Of a DNA stretch of 63,550 bases, positions 46,348 through 54,783 are shown piece by piece. The stretch comes from Roseospirillum parvum. GTDB taxonomy: Bacteria; Pseudomonadota; Alphaproteobacteria; Rhodospirillales; Rhodospirillaceae. The stretch covers positions 1 through 63,550 of the forward strand of contig NZ_FNCV01000012.1 of NCBI RefSeq assembly GCF_900100455.1, in the 5' to 3' direction. How positions within the stretch are numbered: position 1 is the first letter of the stretch; every line of letters starts with the position of its first letter. Both the position numbers and the translations under genes were made by a program. The notes below the pieces were generated by a model, which saw nothing but the letters and a program-made list of their open reading frames with translations, was not told the DNA's origin and did not search any database.

Positions 46348-47247
46348 TTGAACGCCCTGACGGTCCGTCACCGCACCACTTATCGCTATCGCGAACCGAT
46401 GGCCTTCGGTCCGCATCGTTTGATGCTGCGCCCGCGCGAGAGCCGCACCGTGCGGCTGCACACGCACGATCTGGAGATCGCTCCGGCCGCCACCGTCACC
46501 TGGGCGCACGACGTCGCCGGCAACGCCGTGGCGACGGCGACGTTCGGCGCCCCGGCGGACACGCTGGTCATCGACAGCCTCGCCACGCTGACGCTTGATG
46601 TCGAGCAGTGGCCGGTCTTCGACATCGCCGCCTCGGCCGTCACGTATCCGTTCCTGCTCAGTGACGACGACATGACCGATCTGGGCGCGCTGCGGCTTCA
46701 GGCCTACCTCGATTCCGGGGGACATCTGCACGACTGGGCGCGGGGGTTCGTTGCCGGCCCCGACACGGACACGCTGTCGCTGCTGAAGGATATCAGCAAC
46801 GGCGTGGCCGCGCGGATCGCCTACGAGGCCCGCGACGAAGAAACCGTACAGACCCCGGTCGAGACGCTGGCGCGGGGTCGGGGCTCGTGCCGCGATTTCG
46901 CGGTGTTGTTCGTCGATGCCGTCAGAAGCCTGGGGTTCGGCGCGCGGATCGTGTCCGGCTATCTGTATGACCCAGACCTGAACACCCTCGGGTCCGCCGG
47001 CAGCGGCTCGACCCACGCGTGGGCCGAGGTCTACGTGCCCGGCGCCGGCTGGATCGTGTTCGATCCGACCAACCGCAGCGTCGGCGGGTTCAACCTGATT
47101 CCGGTCGCCGTGGCGCGCCACATCCGCCAGACCGCGCCGGTCTCCGGCCGGTTTGTCGGCCCGGCCGCGGCCTGCAGCGCGCTGGAGGTGGCCGTATCGG
47201 TTGAGCCCTCAAACCGTCCAGGGGGTGTTGGAGGCGAGGTGGTGTAA
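46348..47247 (+). CDS. Transglutaminase-like cysteine protease-fold protein
   Basis: A 299-residue protein. TTG at 46348 is chosen as start because a CGGAG site lies just upstream and residue 2 onward (NALTVRHRTTYRYREPMAFG) is the usual family start; no nearby ATG fits. An N-terminal beta domain (Bact_transglu_N type) is followed by the transglutaminase core: Cys in GRGSCRDFAVLFVDA, His in STHAWAEVYVPG, Asp in WIVFDPTNRS. The triad is intact. Such proteins act in protein processing or crosslinking; the substrate is unknown. No signal peptide is visible, so it is probably cytoplasmic. Confidence 0.88.
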   Translation: MNALTVRHRTTYRYREPMAFGPHRLMLRPRESRTVRLHTHDLEIAPAATVTWAHDVAGNAVATATFGAPADTLVIDSLATLTLDVEQWPVFDIAASAVTYPFLLSDDDMTDLGALRLQAYLDSGGHLHDWARGFVAGPDTDTLSLLKDISNGVAARIAYEARDEETVQTPVETLARGRGSCRDFAVLFVDAVRSLGFGARIVSGYLYDPDLNTLGSAGSGSTHAWAEVYVPGAGWIVFDPTNRSVGGFNLIPVAVARHIRQTAPVSGRFVGPAAACSALEVAVSVEPSNRPGGVGGEVV

Positions 47248-47249
47248 CA

Positions 47250-47276
47250 CCAGCGGCATCTGACGATGACCGCTGG
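47250..47276. terminator. Hairpin between convergent genes
   Basis: CCAGCGG-CAT and ATG-A-CCGCTGG (47250-47259 and 47266-47276) form a stable stem with one bulged base, a few bases past the transglutaminase stop. There is no T-run, so a terminator role is uncertain. Confidence 0.35.
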
Positions 47277-47341
47277 AGGGTCCGTGGCCGGCCTTTTCCC
47301 TGTGCGGAGTTCCTCCCTCGCCGGGCCGACGCTGTCGCGCC

Positions 47342-48097
47342 CTAATCCGTCCGGCCGCTTTGCGGGCGCACACCGTAGAGCCTGACGATGCCGGCGATAT
47401 CCCCTTCGGTCAGGGAATCGAGCTCCTCCTGATAGCTGTACGCCATCAGCACGCCCCGTGACCCCGGATGATCGAGGCCGACGGCATGTCCGATCTCGTG
47501 GGCCAGGACGCGGCTGAGTTCGAAGGTTCTGGTCGTATCGTCCGCCGTGCCGCCCGCCCGCCAGGTCGCCATGGGATTGAGGCAGACCGTGGCTTGACCA
47601 AGCCTCGCGAAGGACCGGCCCGCCACCGGCTCGGACTGGATGTTGGTGTAGGCAACGCCGCGCGGCTCGGCCTGTGCGCCGATCACGATGTCCGATGTCT
47701 CTGGCGACGCCGCGCGCACGAAGGTGATATCGGCGGCGGACTGCCACAGGGCCAGGGCCGACGTCAGGCGTTCGGTGAACGTCGCCATATCGAGCCCCGC
47801 GCGGCTCAGCAGACCCTCCAGCCGGGTCATCGCCTTGCAGTTGATCGCGTCTGGATCCCGCCGCGCCTCCGTCAGAAGCGCGTAGCTGACCGTCGCACCG
47901 GTTCCGAAACGCGGCGCACCCCACTTGATATAGGCGCCTTGCAAGCGGAGCAGGGTGAAGTCGCCCTCCGATCCCCTGGTCGCCTCCTGTCCTGCCTGGG
48001 CCGTAACCGCGACCAACGCCAGGGTCGCGGCGACGATCGCCACCCGCGCCCGGCGCCATCCTGGGCGCCTGTCCACCATCTCCACTGGCTGTCGCAT
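47342..48097 (-). CDS. Matrixin-type zinc metalloprotease, exported
   Basis: A 251-residue protein starting MRQPVEMVDRRP at 48097, with GGGAG upstream. A twin-Arg-like N terminus and hydrophobic stretch (VAIVAATLALVAVTAQA) form a signal peptide of about 35 residues. The catalytic zinc motif is HEIGHAVGLDH followed by the Met-turn LMAYSY, the matrixin/metzincin signature. One Cys occurs at NCKAM, so a cysteine-switch propeptide is possible but not shown. It should act outside the cytoplasm on proteins. It converges with the transglutaminase gene. Confidence 0.85.
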   Translation of the reverse strand: MRQPVEMVDRRPGWRRARVAIVAATLALVAVTAQAGQEATRGSEGDFTLLRLQGAYIKWGAPRFGTGATVSYALLTEARRDPDAINCKAMTRLEGLLSRAGLDMATFTERLTSALALWQSAADITFVRAASPETSDIVIGAQAEPRGVAYTNIQSEPVAGRSFARLGQATVCLNPMATWRAGGTADDTTRTFELSRVLAHEIGHAVGLDHPGSRGVLMAYSYQEELDSLTEGDIAGIVRLYGVRPQSGRTD

Positions 48098-48400
48098 TCC
48101 CCACTCCCCTGAATTCAGAGCCCGCACCCAAGACCGCATGCGCCGGGAATATGTCGATCCTGCCCCACGCGAATGAAAAAACCGTTGAAAGGACAGGATT
48201 AGACGCCGGGCATGAGTAGATTCCGAGGCTGCCCAAACCGCCAAAAACTTTGTATTCATTTGGGATAGGCCAGAACCCGCCTTCTCAAGGCGACAAAGGA
48301 AACCGTGAAAACGGCTCTGGCCCGACACAGAAGGATGGGAACGTCTCATGCGAACCGCACGGGGCCTTCTCTTTTCTTCGACGGAATGAAGGGCTGCAGC
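48098..48400. other. Divergent promoter region between metalloprotease and PRC-barrel gene
   Basis: About 300 bases with no gene. It should contain promoters for both divergent genes; I could not assign individual boxes with confidence. Confidence 0.4.
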
Positions 48401-49165
48401 ATGAAAAAGATCACTGTATTCGGAACGATCCTGACCGTCCCAATGCTTGCGCTGGTCGCTGGTACCGCGATGGCGGCGGATCCGGCACCCAGCGTCAGCG
48501 ACACCGGCGCCACGGCTGGTGACACCATGAAACCAGCGGCCTCTGACACGCAGGCACCCGAAACGCCCGCGAACGCAGCCGCACGGACGGCCATGCCGAC
48601 CAAGGCGGCGATCGGACGGGAGGTCGTCAATACGAAGGGCGATACGGTCGGCGAGGTTTCGGCGATCACCGGTGACCGCGTGATCGTCGATGTCGGCGGG
48701 TTCCTCGGCATGGGCACGCATGGAGTCGCGCTCAACTGGCGCGACCTCACCCCCATCGGCAGCGGCGAGGGCATGACGCTTCAGACGGCGCTGACCAAGC
48801 AGCAGATCGAGGCCTTGCCGAAAGCGGAGACCGGCGCTCAGGACACCGCGCAGACAGGCGAGGCTTCCGATCAGACGACCGACTCCGCCGCGCAAACGGG
48901 TATGTCGTCGCAGAAGGCGGACATGCCGACCAAGGCCATGATCGGACGGGAGGTCGTCAATGCCGAGGGTGATACCGTCGGCGAGGTTGCGGCGATCACT
49001 GGTAACAAGGTGATCGTCAAGGTCGGCGGATTTCTCGGCATTGGAACGCACGGGGTTGCGCTCAACTGGCGCGACCTGACCCCCATCGGCAACGGCGAGG
49101 ACATGACGCTTCAGACGGCTCTCACCGATGCGCAGATCAAGGACCTGCCGAAGTACGATCAGTAG
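48401..49165 (+). CDS. Exported protein with two PRC-barrel-like domains
   Basis: A 254-residue protein. The start at 48401 (MKKITVFGTILTV) is preferred over the upstream frame because a signal peptide follows directly (VPMLALVAGTAMA, about 25 residues) with a GAAGGG site before the ATG. Two PRC-barrel-type domains (about residues 65-141 and 175-251) share GREVVN, GDTVGEV, ITG and VGGFLGxGTHGVALNWRDL. They are joined by an Ala/Thr/Gln-rich linker. The duplication is near-identical at DNA level. Function unknown; PRC domains serve in envelope, photosynthetic and RNA-processing proteins. Confidence 0.8.
   Translation: MKKITVFGTILTVPMLALVAGTAMAADPAPSVSDTGATAGDTMKPAASDTQAPETPANAAARTAMPTKAAIGREVVNTKGDTVGEVSAITGDRVIVDVGGFLGMGTHGVALNWRDLTPIGSGEGMTLQTALTKQQIEALPKAETGAQDTAQTGEASDQTTDSAAQTGMSSQKADMPTKAMIGREVVNAEGDTVGEVAAITGNKVIVKVGGFLGIGTHGVALNWRDLTPIGNGEDMTLQTALTDAQIKDLPKYDQ
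48593..48823 (+). repeat. Direct repeat copy 1 (PRC domain), partner 48923-49153
   Basis: A 231-base in-frame repeat, offset by exactly 330 bases to the second copy. Both begin ATGCCGACCAAGGC and end in a CTTGCCG-A-A or CTGCCGAAG variant. Most differences are silent or conservative, so the duplication looks recent. Confidence 0.85.
48923..49153 (+). repeat. Direct repeat copy 2 (PRC domain), partner 48593-48823
   Basis: The second copy of the 231-base in-frame repeat encoding the C-terminal PRC-barrel-like domain. See copy 1 for the shared ends. Confidence 0.85.
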
Positions 49166-49173
49166 GACTCGCT

Positions 49174-49205
49174 GGCCATGAAACGGCCCCGTCCGTTTCA
49201 TGGCC
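49174..49205. terminator. Bidirectional terminator-like hairpin
   Basis: A perfect 13-bp stem (GGCCATGAAACGG at 49174-49186 and CCGTTTCATGGCC at 49193-49205) with loop CCCCGT. It lies between the convergent PRC-barrel and ATPase-receiver genes. There is no long T-run, but the stem is long and central enough to stop transcription from both sides. Confidence 0.7.
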
Positions 49206-49315
49206 TTCGCCGCCTCTGCGGTGCCGACGTCACGCCATCGCGGCGGGCGCGGGGCCGCGACGCGGCGGATTGCGCTCCGTCCCGGCGGGGGGCAGGAGCA
49301 CGAAGCCGGCCGGTG

Positions 49316-50704
49316 TCACATGGGCCAGGACGGAGCGTTTGGGCTCGCGGCCAGGGCCAGTCGTGTCAACCCCGGGAGGGACCGCGCCCCAGTCTTCCGC
49401 ATGATCGCGGATCGGTGGTTCTCGACCGTGCGTTGGCTGATGCCAAGGCTGGCGGCGATGATCTTGCTGGGCTGGCCCGCGAGGACAAGGGCCAGGATCT
49501 GGTTTTGCCTGGGCGTCAGGCCGGCAACGCTGCTGGTCGCGATTTCATGACGGGCTTCGGCCTGTCCCAACGCCCGCGACCACTCCAGCGCGCTGCCAAT
49601 GCTGGCGAGCGCCGCTTGGCCGCACACCGGCTTTTGAAGAAAGTCCATTGCGCCCGCCTTCATGGCCGCGACGGCGACAGGGATGTCGCTGCCCCTGCCC
49701 ATCATGATCGCCGGAAGGCGACGGTCGGACTGGCCGAGCCACCGCAGAAGATCGAGTCCGCTCAGTCCGCCGCGCAGATCGGCGTCGATCAGAACGCAGG
49801 CGTCCCGCCGGCTCGGTTGTTTGGCCGGATCCGCGCTCAGGAACGCGTCGCTGGACGGAAAGCCCTCAACCTGCCAGCCCCATTGACCGACCAACCCGCG
49901 CAATCCCTCGCAGGTGTCCGGATCGGGATCAACCACAAGGATGACATCCGAGGTGTTGGGGCTGGCGCACGCCTTTGCCTCTGGCACGGCGGCGCGCGGC
50001 GGTGGCCAGCGCATGCCGTCCCAGGGCTGTGCGCGTTCGCCTGCGTGTGGGCCCTGGAGGACCTCCCAGAACCGCCCGACTTTGATGACGAACACCGACC
50101 CTACACCCGGATGGCCCCGCATCACGACCTGACAGCCGATCAGATCGCCCAGCCGCTTTGCCTCGGCAAGGCCGATGTCAGGACCATGGTCATGGTCCTG
50201 AGGTGGCGTGTCTCGCAGGACGTGGTTCCCGATGATGTCCTGAAGCGGGTGTCTCGGAACGCCGGTCCCGGTCTCCCGGACCTCGATGCTCAGGTGTCCG
50301 CCGTGGCGATGGCATCCGATCAGAATCATGCCGTGCCGGGAGTGTCGCAGCACATTCACAAGAATGATTCGCATGATCTTGGCAAGATGGCGCGGATCGC
50401 CGTCTATGGACAGGGGGCACGATGCCACCCGCAGGACAAGGCCCTCGGCCTGGGCCTGAGAGGTGAAGTCTGCCCTCAAGGGGTCGAGCACCGCGTTGAG
50501 CGGAAACCGGATGCTCTCCACCCGGTCGGGGTTGGCCTTCATGACGAGGTCGGGATCATCAACTGGCGGGCCCGTGTCGGCGGCCGGGCGACCCGGTTCG
50601 CGCACCGCAGCGGCGGCATGACGGGGCGCGACGAGCGTTGCGGTTGCGGCCGCCAGAGAGAGCATGGCGGTGTGGCTGACCGTGTTGTGCTTGCCTGAAT
50701 CCAT
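49316..50704 (-). CDS. HATPase-like / receiver / LuxR-HTH fusion protein
   Basis: A 462-residue protein with the start at 50704 after a GGAG site. Residues 1-55 are low-complexity. Residues 60-210 look like a histidine-kinase ATPase domain: an N-box-like KIMRIILVNVLRHSRHG and a G1-like VRETGTGVP in which Glu replaces the usual Asp. No HisKA domain with a phospho-His precedes it. Residues 250-370 are a receiver domain with Asp in LIDADLRGG and Lys in FLQKPV. Residues 395-450 are a LuxR/FixJ-type HTH (LTPRQNQILALVLAGQPSKI). Order ATPase-receiver-HTH in one chain is unusual. A partner kinase is not seen. Confidence 0.8.
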   Translation of the reverse strand: MDSGKHNTVSHTAMLSLAAATATLVAPRHAAAAVREPGRPAADTGPPVDDPDLVMKANPDRVESIRFPLNAVLDPLRADFTSQAQAEGLVLRVASCPLSIDGDPRHLAKIMRIILVNVLRHSRHGMILIGCHRHGGHLSIEVRETGTGVPRHPLQDIIGNHVLRDTPPQDHDHGPDIGLAEAKRLGDLIGCQVVMRGHPGVGSVFVIKVGRFWEVLQGPHAGERAQPWDGMRWPPPRAAVPEAKACASPNTSDVILVVDPDPDTCEGLRGLVGQWGWQVEGFPSSDAFLSADPAKQPSRRDACVLIDADLRGGLSGLDLLRWLGQSDRRLPAIMMGRGSDIPVAVAAMKAGAMDFLQKPVCGQAALASIGSALEWSRALGQAEARHEIATSSVAGLTPRQNQILALVLAGQPSKIIAASLGISQRTVENHRSAIMRKTGARSLPGLTRLALAASPNAPSWPM

Positions 50705-50816
50705 CGCGAAGTCTCCACCCGGAAGAGTCGGGCGCCAGGCCTTTGCGGGTCACCGGGCCACAGGGCGCACGCGTGCGGCGGATCGCCTTTCGATCAAGGC
50801 GACCAAACCCACGCCG

Positions 50817-51149
50817 TCACTTGATGACCAGATCGTTTCGCACCTGCCTGACCCCGGTCACGTCGGCGGCGACGGCGCCGGCGCGCTGCCTGGATGCGGC
50901 GGAGTCCACGAATCCGCTCAGTTGCACGACGCCTTTGTAGGTTTCGACATCGATCTTGAAGACCGTCAGGCCCTGGTCGCCGACAATGGCAGCCCGCACC
51001 TTGCTGCTGATGACCGTGTCGTCCAGGTACTCACCCGTGCTTTCGCTGGTCGAAGTCGAGGTGCAGGCGGCCATCGACCCGACGGTCAGCCCGGCAAGCA
51101 CGAGCAGGGCGGGCAGAAGGGCACGATGGATGAAGCGGGGGCTCGTCAC
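50817..51149 (-). CDS. BON-domain lipoprotein
   Basis: A 110-residue protein. The GTG at 51149 is chosen because a GGAGG site lies 8-9 nt before it; the longer frame is proline-rich and unlikely. A lipoprotein signal (LLPALLVLAGLTVGSMAAC) ends at the Cys to be lipidated. A Ser/Thr-rich linker (TSTSTSESTGEY) leads to one BON domain (DTVISSKVRAAIVGDQGLTV ... VVQLSGFVDSAASRQRAG). OsmY and similar proteins use BON domains in osmotic or envelope stress. It leads a cluster of small stress-type genes. Confidence 0.85.
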   Translation of the reverse strand: MTSPRFIHRALLPALLVLAGLTVGSMAACTSTSTSESTGEYLDDTVISSKVRAAIVGDQGLTVFKIDVETYKGVVQLSGFVDSAASRQRAGAVAADVTGVRQVRNDLVIK

Positions 51150-51251
51150 GATGGGATACCTCCGGCAGTGCCGCGCGGGGCGCGGGGGGGGATGATTCGG
51201 CGGCCTGAACATCGGATCGAAGCGTGCCCTATCCCGGCACGGCATGAGCTC

Positions 51252-51416
51252 TCAGATGCGGCCAAGCACCATCAGGACGATCAAGATGATCAGAACCGTG
51301 CCAAGGACACCGACCCCGGCATGACCGAAGCCATAGCCATACCCCCCGAAGCGTCCGCTGAATCCGCCAAGGAGAAAAATGACAAGAAGGATGATGAGGA
51401 TCAGGCTGAGCGACAT
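51252..51416 (-). CDS. DUF3309-type small membrane protein
   Basis: A 54-residue protein with start at 51416 preceded by AGGAGA. It is built of an N-terminal hydrophobic stretch (LSLILIILLVIFLLGGF), a Gly/Tyr-rich turn (RFGGYGYGFGHAGVG) and a second hydrophobic stretch (LGTVLIILIVLMVLGRI), matching DUF3309. Function unknown; common in envelope-stress clusters. Confidence 0.85.
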   Translation of the reverse strand: MSLSLILIILLVIFLLGGFSGRFGGYGYGFGHAGVGVLGTVLIILIVLMVLGRI

Positions 51417-51535
51417 CGCGGTTCTCCTGGATGTCAGGATGTCACCGGGGTTCCGAGTGACACTGAGTGTTGGCCGTATCGCGCGGTGTGCCGAAGGGAC
51501 GGCATCGCCGGGCTTCGGCGACCGGTCCCGATGGG

Positions 51536-51676
51536 TCAATTGCTGTCGATGGTTACGCCGCTGCCGTCGATCTTGATATCGACGCCACTCTGGCGTTCCT
51601 GATAATAGAGGTACCCGGCCACGGCGGCGACCACGGCCAGCGCCACGATGACGACAAGAAGAAAAGTCCGATTCAT
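51536..51676 (-). CDS. Small single-pass membrane protein, 46 residues
   Basis: ATG at 51676 (MNRTFLLVVIVALAVVAAVA) gives one transmembrane helix near the N terminus and a short polar tail (QERQSGVDIKIDGSGVTIDS). A weak GAGG site lies about 11 nt upstream. Similar tiny proteins sit beside DUF3309/CsbD genes in alphaproteobacteria. Function unknown. Confidence 0.6.
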   Translation of the reverse strand: MNRTFLLVVIVALAVVAAVAGYLYYQERQSGVDIKIDGSGVTIDSN

Positions 51677-51786
51677 GAGCCCGTGCCTCGCCAAATCTTT
51701 GAACTCTACGGACAACGCGGGACCGCAGAGGGCCATAGCGCCGACGACATCACGCCGGTCGTGCTCCGCCGTTGCGGCCAGAGCCG

Positions 51787-51960
51787 TCAAGCGTCGCGGA
51801 TGGTGTCCTTGACCCCGCCGACGGCATTCTGGACCTTGCCCTCGATCTTGTCGGCCTCGCCGTCCGTTTCGAGCTTCTTGTCGCCGGTCGCTTTGCCGAC
51901 TGCGGCCTTCACCTTTCCCTTGACCACTTTCGCGGCGCCGATCACACGATCCTTGTCCAT
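51787..51960 (-). CDS. CsbD-family stress protein
   Basis: A 57-residue protein (MDKDRVIGAAKVVKGKVKAA at the start) with AAAGGAGAAC before the ATG at 51960. It is hydrophilic and helical, with the family pattern GKxxGD and a C-terminal AVGGVKDTI segment. CsbD proteins are induced by general stress in many bacteria; the molecular role is not settled. It belongs to the small stress cluster on the minus strand. Confidence 0.9.
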   Translation of the reverse strand: MDKDRVIGAAKVVKGKVKAAVGKATGDKKLETDGEADKIEGKVQNAVGGVKDTIRDA

Positions 51961-52377
51961 GACGTTCTCCTTTCTGCTCTGCGGCGGCCCGCCGGAGACG
52001 TGTCTGGCGGACAGGTCTCAACTGAACAGGTTTCCACCGTGTCGGCACTGACGCAGATTAGCCTGTGGTAGAAAGCCGCCACGGCCTTCTTGGGGCGGCG
52101 CGCGGAGGGAAGGCAGGCCGCCGGACCGGATTGACAATGTCCACGCAAGGCCTGTCGGGTCCTTGACCCCACCAGCCGGCTTACAGACGACGGCTTCATC
52201 GGGCGGCCGCAGATCGCCAGCACCGTCGCCATCCGCGGCATTCGGGGCCGGTTCCTGGCGACGGCATCGGGTCCACAATCCGCTTGCCCTTGGCGCTGGC
52301 GCCGATGGGTGTGGTCAGGCCCTTGAGTCCAAACGAAATGGGTGAGCCGCCTCGGGTGCCGATCAACACCGTTGAAA
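51961..52377. other. Gene-less stretch between the stress cluster and pqiC
   Basis: About 415 bases. Open frames here are Arg/Pro-rich shadows without credible starts. No terminator, RNA or mobile-element trace was recognised. The promoter of the CsbD gene should lie at its left end. Confidence 0.5.
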
Positions 52378-53031
52378 TTACTGCGCGACTCCCGCAGAGC
52401 TGGTCGCGCCACAGACGTCAGCGCCCCCATTCAGGGCTTCGCGCAGACTATCACCGATCCGCCCGACCAAGCGTTGGCTTGCTGCGGCCAGGGCAGCCAC
52501 GGCGGCGCCCGGGTCCGGCCCGGCAAGCGGTTGTGTGCCGGCCCAACGGCAGATGTGAACCGCGCCATCGGTCAGGGAACGAAGCGTCCACGACCCCGCC
52601 ACCACGGCGGACTGGCCGGGGATGGCGTCGAACCGCTCGACGCGCAGGGCCAGCCGGTAGCGGGGCAGCGCCGTGGCGTCCTCCGGCACCGGCGCGTCAT
52701 AGGTATCCGCCGCCCGCACCGACCGCCACAGCGCGTCTGCCACCAACTGCTTCAGGTCGTCGGCAACGGGCGCCAGCCAGCGGTCCGTTTGTAGAACGGT
52801 AATCCGGCCGCCCGGGTCCTTCAGCACGATGTTTTCGCGGGTCACGCCCTCGGGTACGCCGACGGGCAGGATCTGCACCAGCACCCGGGCCGCGTCCGAC
52901 CCAGTCGTGGCGGCGTCGCCGCCAGGATGCGCCAGGGTATGATAGCGCACCGGCGGCGAGGTCGCGCAGCCGGCCAGCAAGAGCAGGCAAAAGACGGATC
53001 GGACCATGTGCGAACGAGCGGACGAGGTCAT
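52378..53031 (-). CDS. pqiC: PqiC-like lipoprotein
   Basis: A 217-residue lipoprotein. Signal MVRSVFCLLLLAGC ends at the lipid-attached Cys. The mature part matches the ABC-type transport auxiliary lipoprotein fold (LPVGVPEGVTRENIVL, WLAPVADDLKQLVADALW), as in PqiC. In Escherichia coli PqiC sits at the outer membrane and docks the PqiB needle. It is the last gene of the pqi operon, 36 nt after pqiB, with a GAGAAGG site. Confidence 0.85.
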   Translation of the reverse strand: MTSSARSHMVRSVFCLLLLAGCATSPPVRYHTLAHPGGDAATTGSDAARVLVQILPVGVPEGVTRENIVLKDPGGRITVLQTDRWLAPVADDLKQLVADALWRSVRAADTYDAPVPEDATALPRYRLALRVERFDAIPGQSAVVAGSWTLRSLTDGAVHICRWAGTQPLAGPDPGAAVAALAAASQRLVGRIGDSLREALNGGADVCGATSSAGVAQ

Positions 53032-53067
53032 GGCGTGAAGCCTTCTCGATGTCGCGGGTTCTTCATC

Positions 53068-54783
53068 CTACCTGTCGTCGGGCCGCCCCGTCAGCAACGC
53101 TTCGGGATTCCGTTCCAGGGCATCGGTCAGGGTCCTGATCGAGCGGGCGGCCTCCGCCACGGCACGCAGGGCCTGACGGGCGTCCTGCTGCAAGGGCGCA
53201 TCACCGGCCATGCTGTCGTCGACGACCCGCAGGGTTCGGCTCAGATTGCGGCTCGCCCGGGCCAGTTCGGGCAGGGTCGCCGTGTCCAGCGTTTCCGCCA
53301 GGGTCTCCAGCCGCTTGAGGGCGGACGTCAGCCCCGTCATGACGAGACGGACATCCGGCATGGTCTCGCTGTCCACCCGCTCAAACACCGTATCCAGCCG
53401 CCCAATGGCGGACTCAAGAGCCGCCATCACGTCGCCAACGTCCCCCGCCAGGGTATCGAACGGAATCCGGGACAGTTTGCGAACGATGGTCTGCACCTGC
53501 TGTTGCAGTTCCTGCAGGTCGCTGGGAACGGTCGGAAGCTCTGGTGGTGCGCTGTCCGGGTCGAAGCGGGCGGGCTCTGCGTCGGGAAAGAAGTCCAGCG
53601 CCACATAAAGCCGGCCCGTCAGCAGATTGCCCGATCGAAGCTGCGCGCGCAGGCCTCGTTTGATCAGGTCGGCCAGAACGGCCAGGCGCTGCTGGGGGGT
53701 CGCATCCTTCGATAAGGACTCGATGGCGCCGCCCAGGCGCCCGGGGAAGGTGTCCGCCACGACCCGCGAGGTGAACTCGCCGCTGTCCGCGTCATAAGCG
53801 GCGTTCATCGACCGGACCCGCCCGACCTCCACGCCACGGAAATCAACCGCCGCGCCGACCGACAAACCCCGGATGCTCTGGCGGAAGTTCAGGACCAATG
53901 TCTGCGCATCGCGCTCCGGGACCTGCATGGCCTCGGCGCGATCCGATGCCAGCACGAACCGATGTCCGTCCTCGGCAGGGTCCGACAGGCTGTCGCCGGG
54001 CGGCGCCTCGAACGCCACCCCACCCAGGAGAATGCTGGCAATGGACTGGGTCCGCAGCGTCACGCCCGACGCATCCACCCGCAGGTCAAGGCCGCTGGCA
54101 TGCCAGAACCGGGTCTCTGTCGTGACGAAGCGGTCGTAAGGCGCTTTCACGAAGACTCCGAGCGAAAGGCGCCGCCGGTCCGGAAGCAGGGTGAACCGCT
54201 CCACCTGCCCGACCTGGATGCCGCGAAAGTACACCGGCGAGCCGATGTCCAGCGACCCGAGGTCGTCCGCCAACAGGGCGAAGCGCTGGCCCGGGGCGTC
54301 CGAGGCCACGACGGGCGGTTCCTCCTCGCCGACGAAGTCGGTAACGCGCGTCTCTCCGCCCCCCGGGTCGACGGCGATGTAGGGGCCGGACAGCAGGGTT
54401 CCGACGCCGGAGACGCCCGACCCAGCGAAGCGGGGCCGCACCACCCAGAATCGGCTCCCCTCGACCGCGAAGGACTCGGCCATCTTGAGCAGGTCAATGG
54501 TGGCAACCACCCGCGTTCGGTCCCGGGTCAACGCGACGTCGGTCACGCTGCCGATGTCCACGTCCCTGAACTTGACCTTGGTCTTGCCGGCCTCGATCCC
54601 CTCGGCCGAGGCAAAGGACACCGTGACGGTCGGGCCACGCCGAGACAGTTGGTTCGCCACCAGCGCCAGACCGATCAGGGCCGCGATCAGGGGGATTCCC
54701 CACACCAACGACGGCCGCCAGCGCCGGGGCTGAACGATGTCCGGTTCGGACGGGCTGGCCGAGGCCGACAGGTCGTCAGGCAT
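53068..54783 (-). CDS. pqiB: PqiB, MCE-domain envelope-spanning protein
   Basis: A 571-residue protein starting MPDDLSASASPSEP at 54783, overlapping the upstream pqiA gene by 8 nt. One N-terminal membrane helix (LVWGIPLIAALIGLALVANQ) is followed by three MCE domains, each with the family pattern FRxVxIGxVxxVxL (FRDVDIGSVTDVAL; FRGIQVGQVERFTL; FRGVEVGRVRSM). The last 130 residues form a long coiled-coil needle. PqiB hexamers make a periplasmic tunnel for lipids between the membranes. Length is slightly above the usual ~546. Confidence 0.9.
   Translation of the reverse strand: MPDDLSASASPSEPDIVQPRRWRPSLVWGIPLIAALIGLALVANQLSRRGPTVTVSFASAEGIEAGKTKVKFRDVDIGSVTDVALTRDRTRVVATIDLLKMAESFAVEGSRFWVVRPRFAGSGVSGVGTLLSGPYIAVDPGGGETRVTDFVGEEEPPVVASDAPGQRFALLADDLGSLDIGSPVYFRGIQVGQVERFTLLPDRRRLSLGVFVKAPYDRFVTTETRFWHASGLDLRVDASGVTLRTQSIASILLGGVAFEAPPGDSLSDPAEDGHRFVLASDRAEAMQVPERDAQTLVLNFRQSIRGLSVGAAVDFRGVEVGRVRSMNAAYDADSGEFTSRVVADTFPGRLGGAIESLSKDATPQQRLAVLADLIKRGLRAQLRSGNLLTGRLYVALDFFPDAEPARFDPDSAPPELPTVPSDLQELQQQVQTIVRKLSRIPFDTLAGDVGDVMAALESAIGRLDTVFERVDSETMPDVRLVMTGLTSALKRLETLAETLDTATLPELARASRNLSRTLRVVDDSMAGDAPLQQDARQALRAVAEAARSIRTLTDALERNPEALLTGRPDDR

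Noticed and set aside
51961-52377. Insertion-sequence remnant
   Set aside because: Some minus-strand reading looked transposase-like in places, but no DDE motif, terminal repeat or consistent frame was found.
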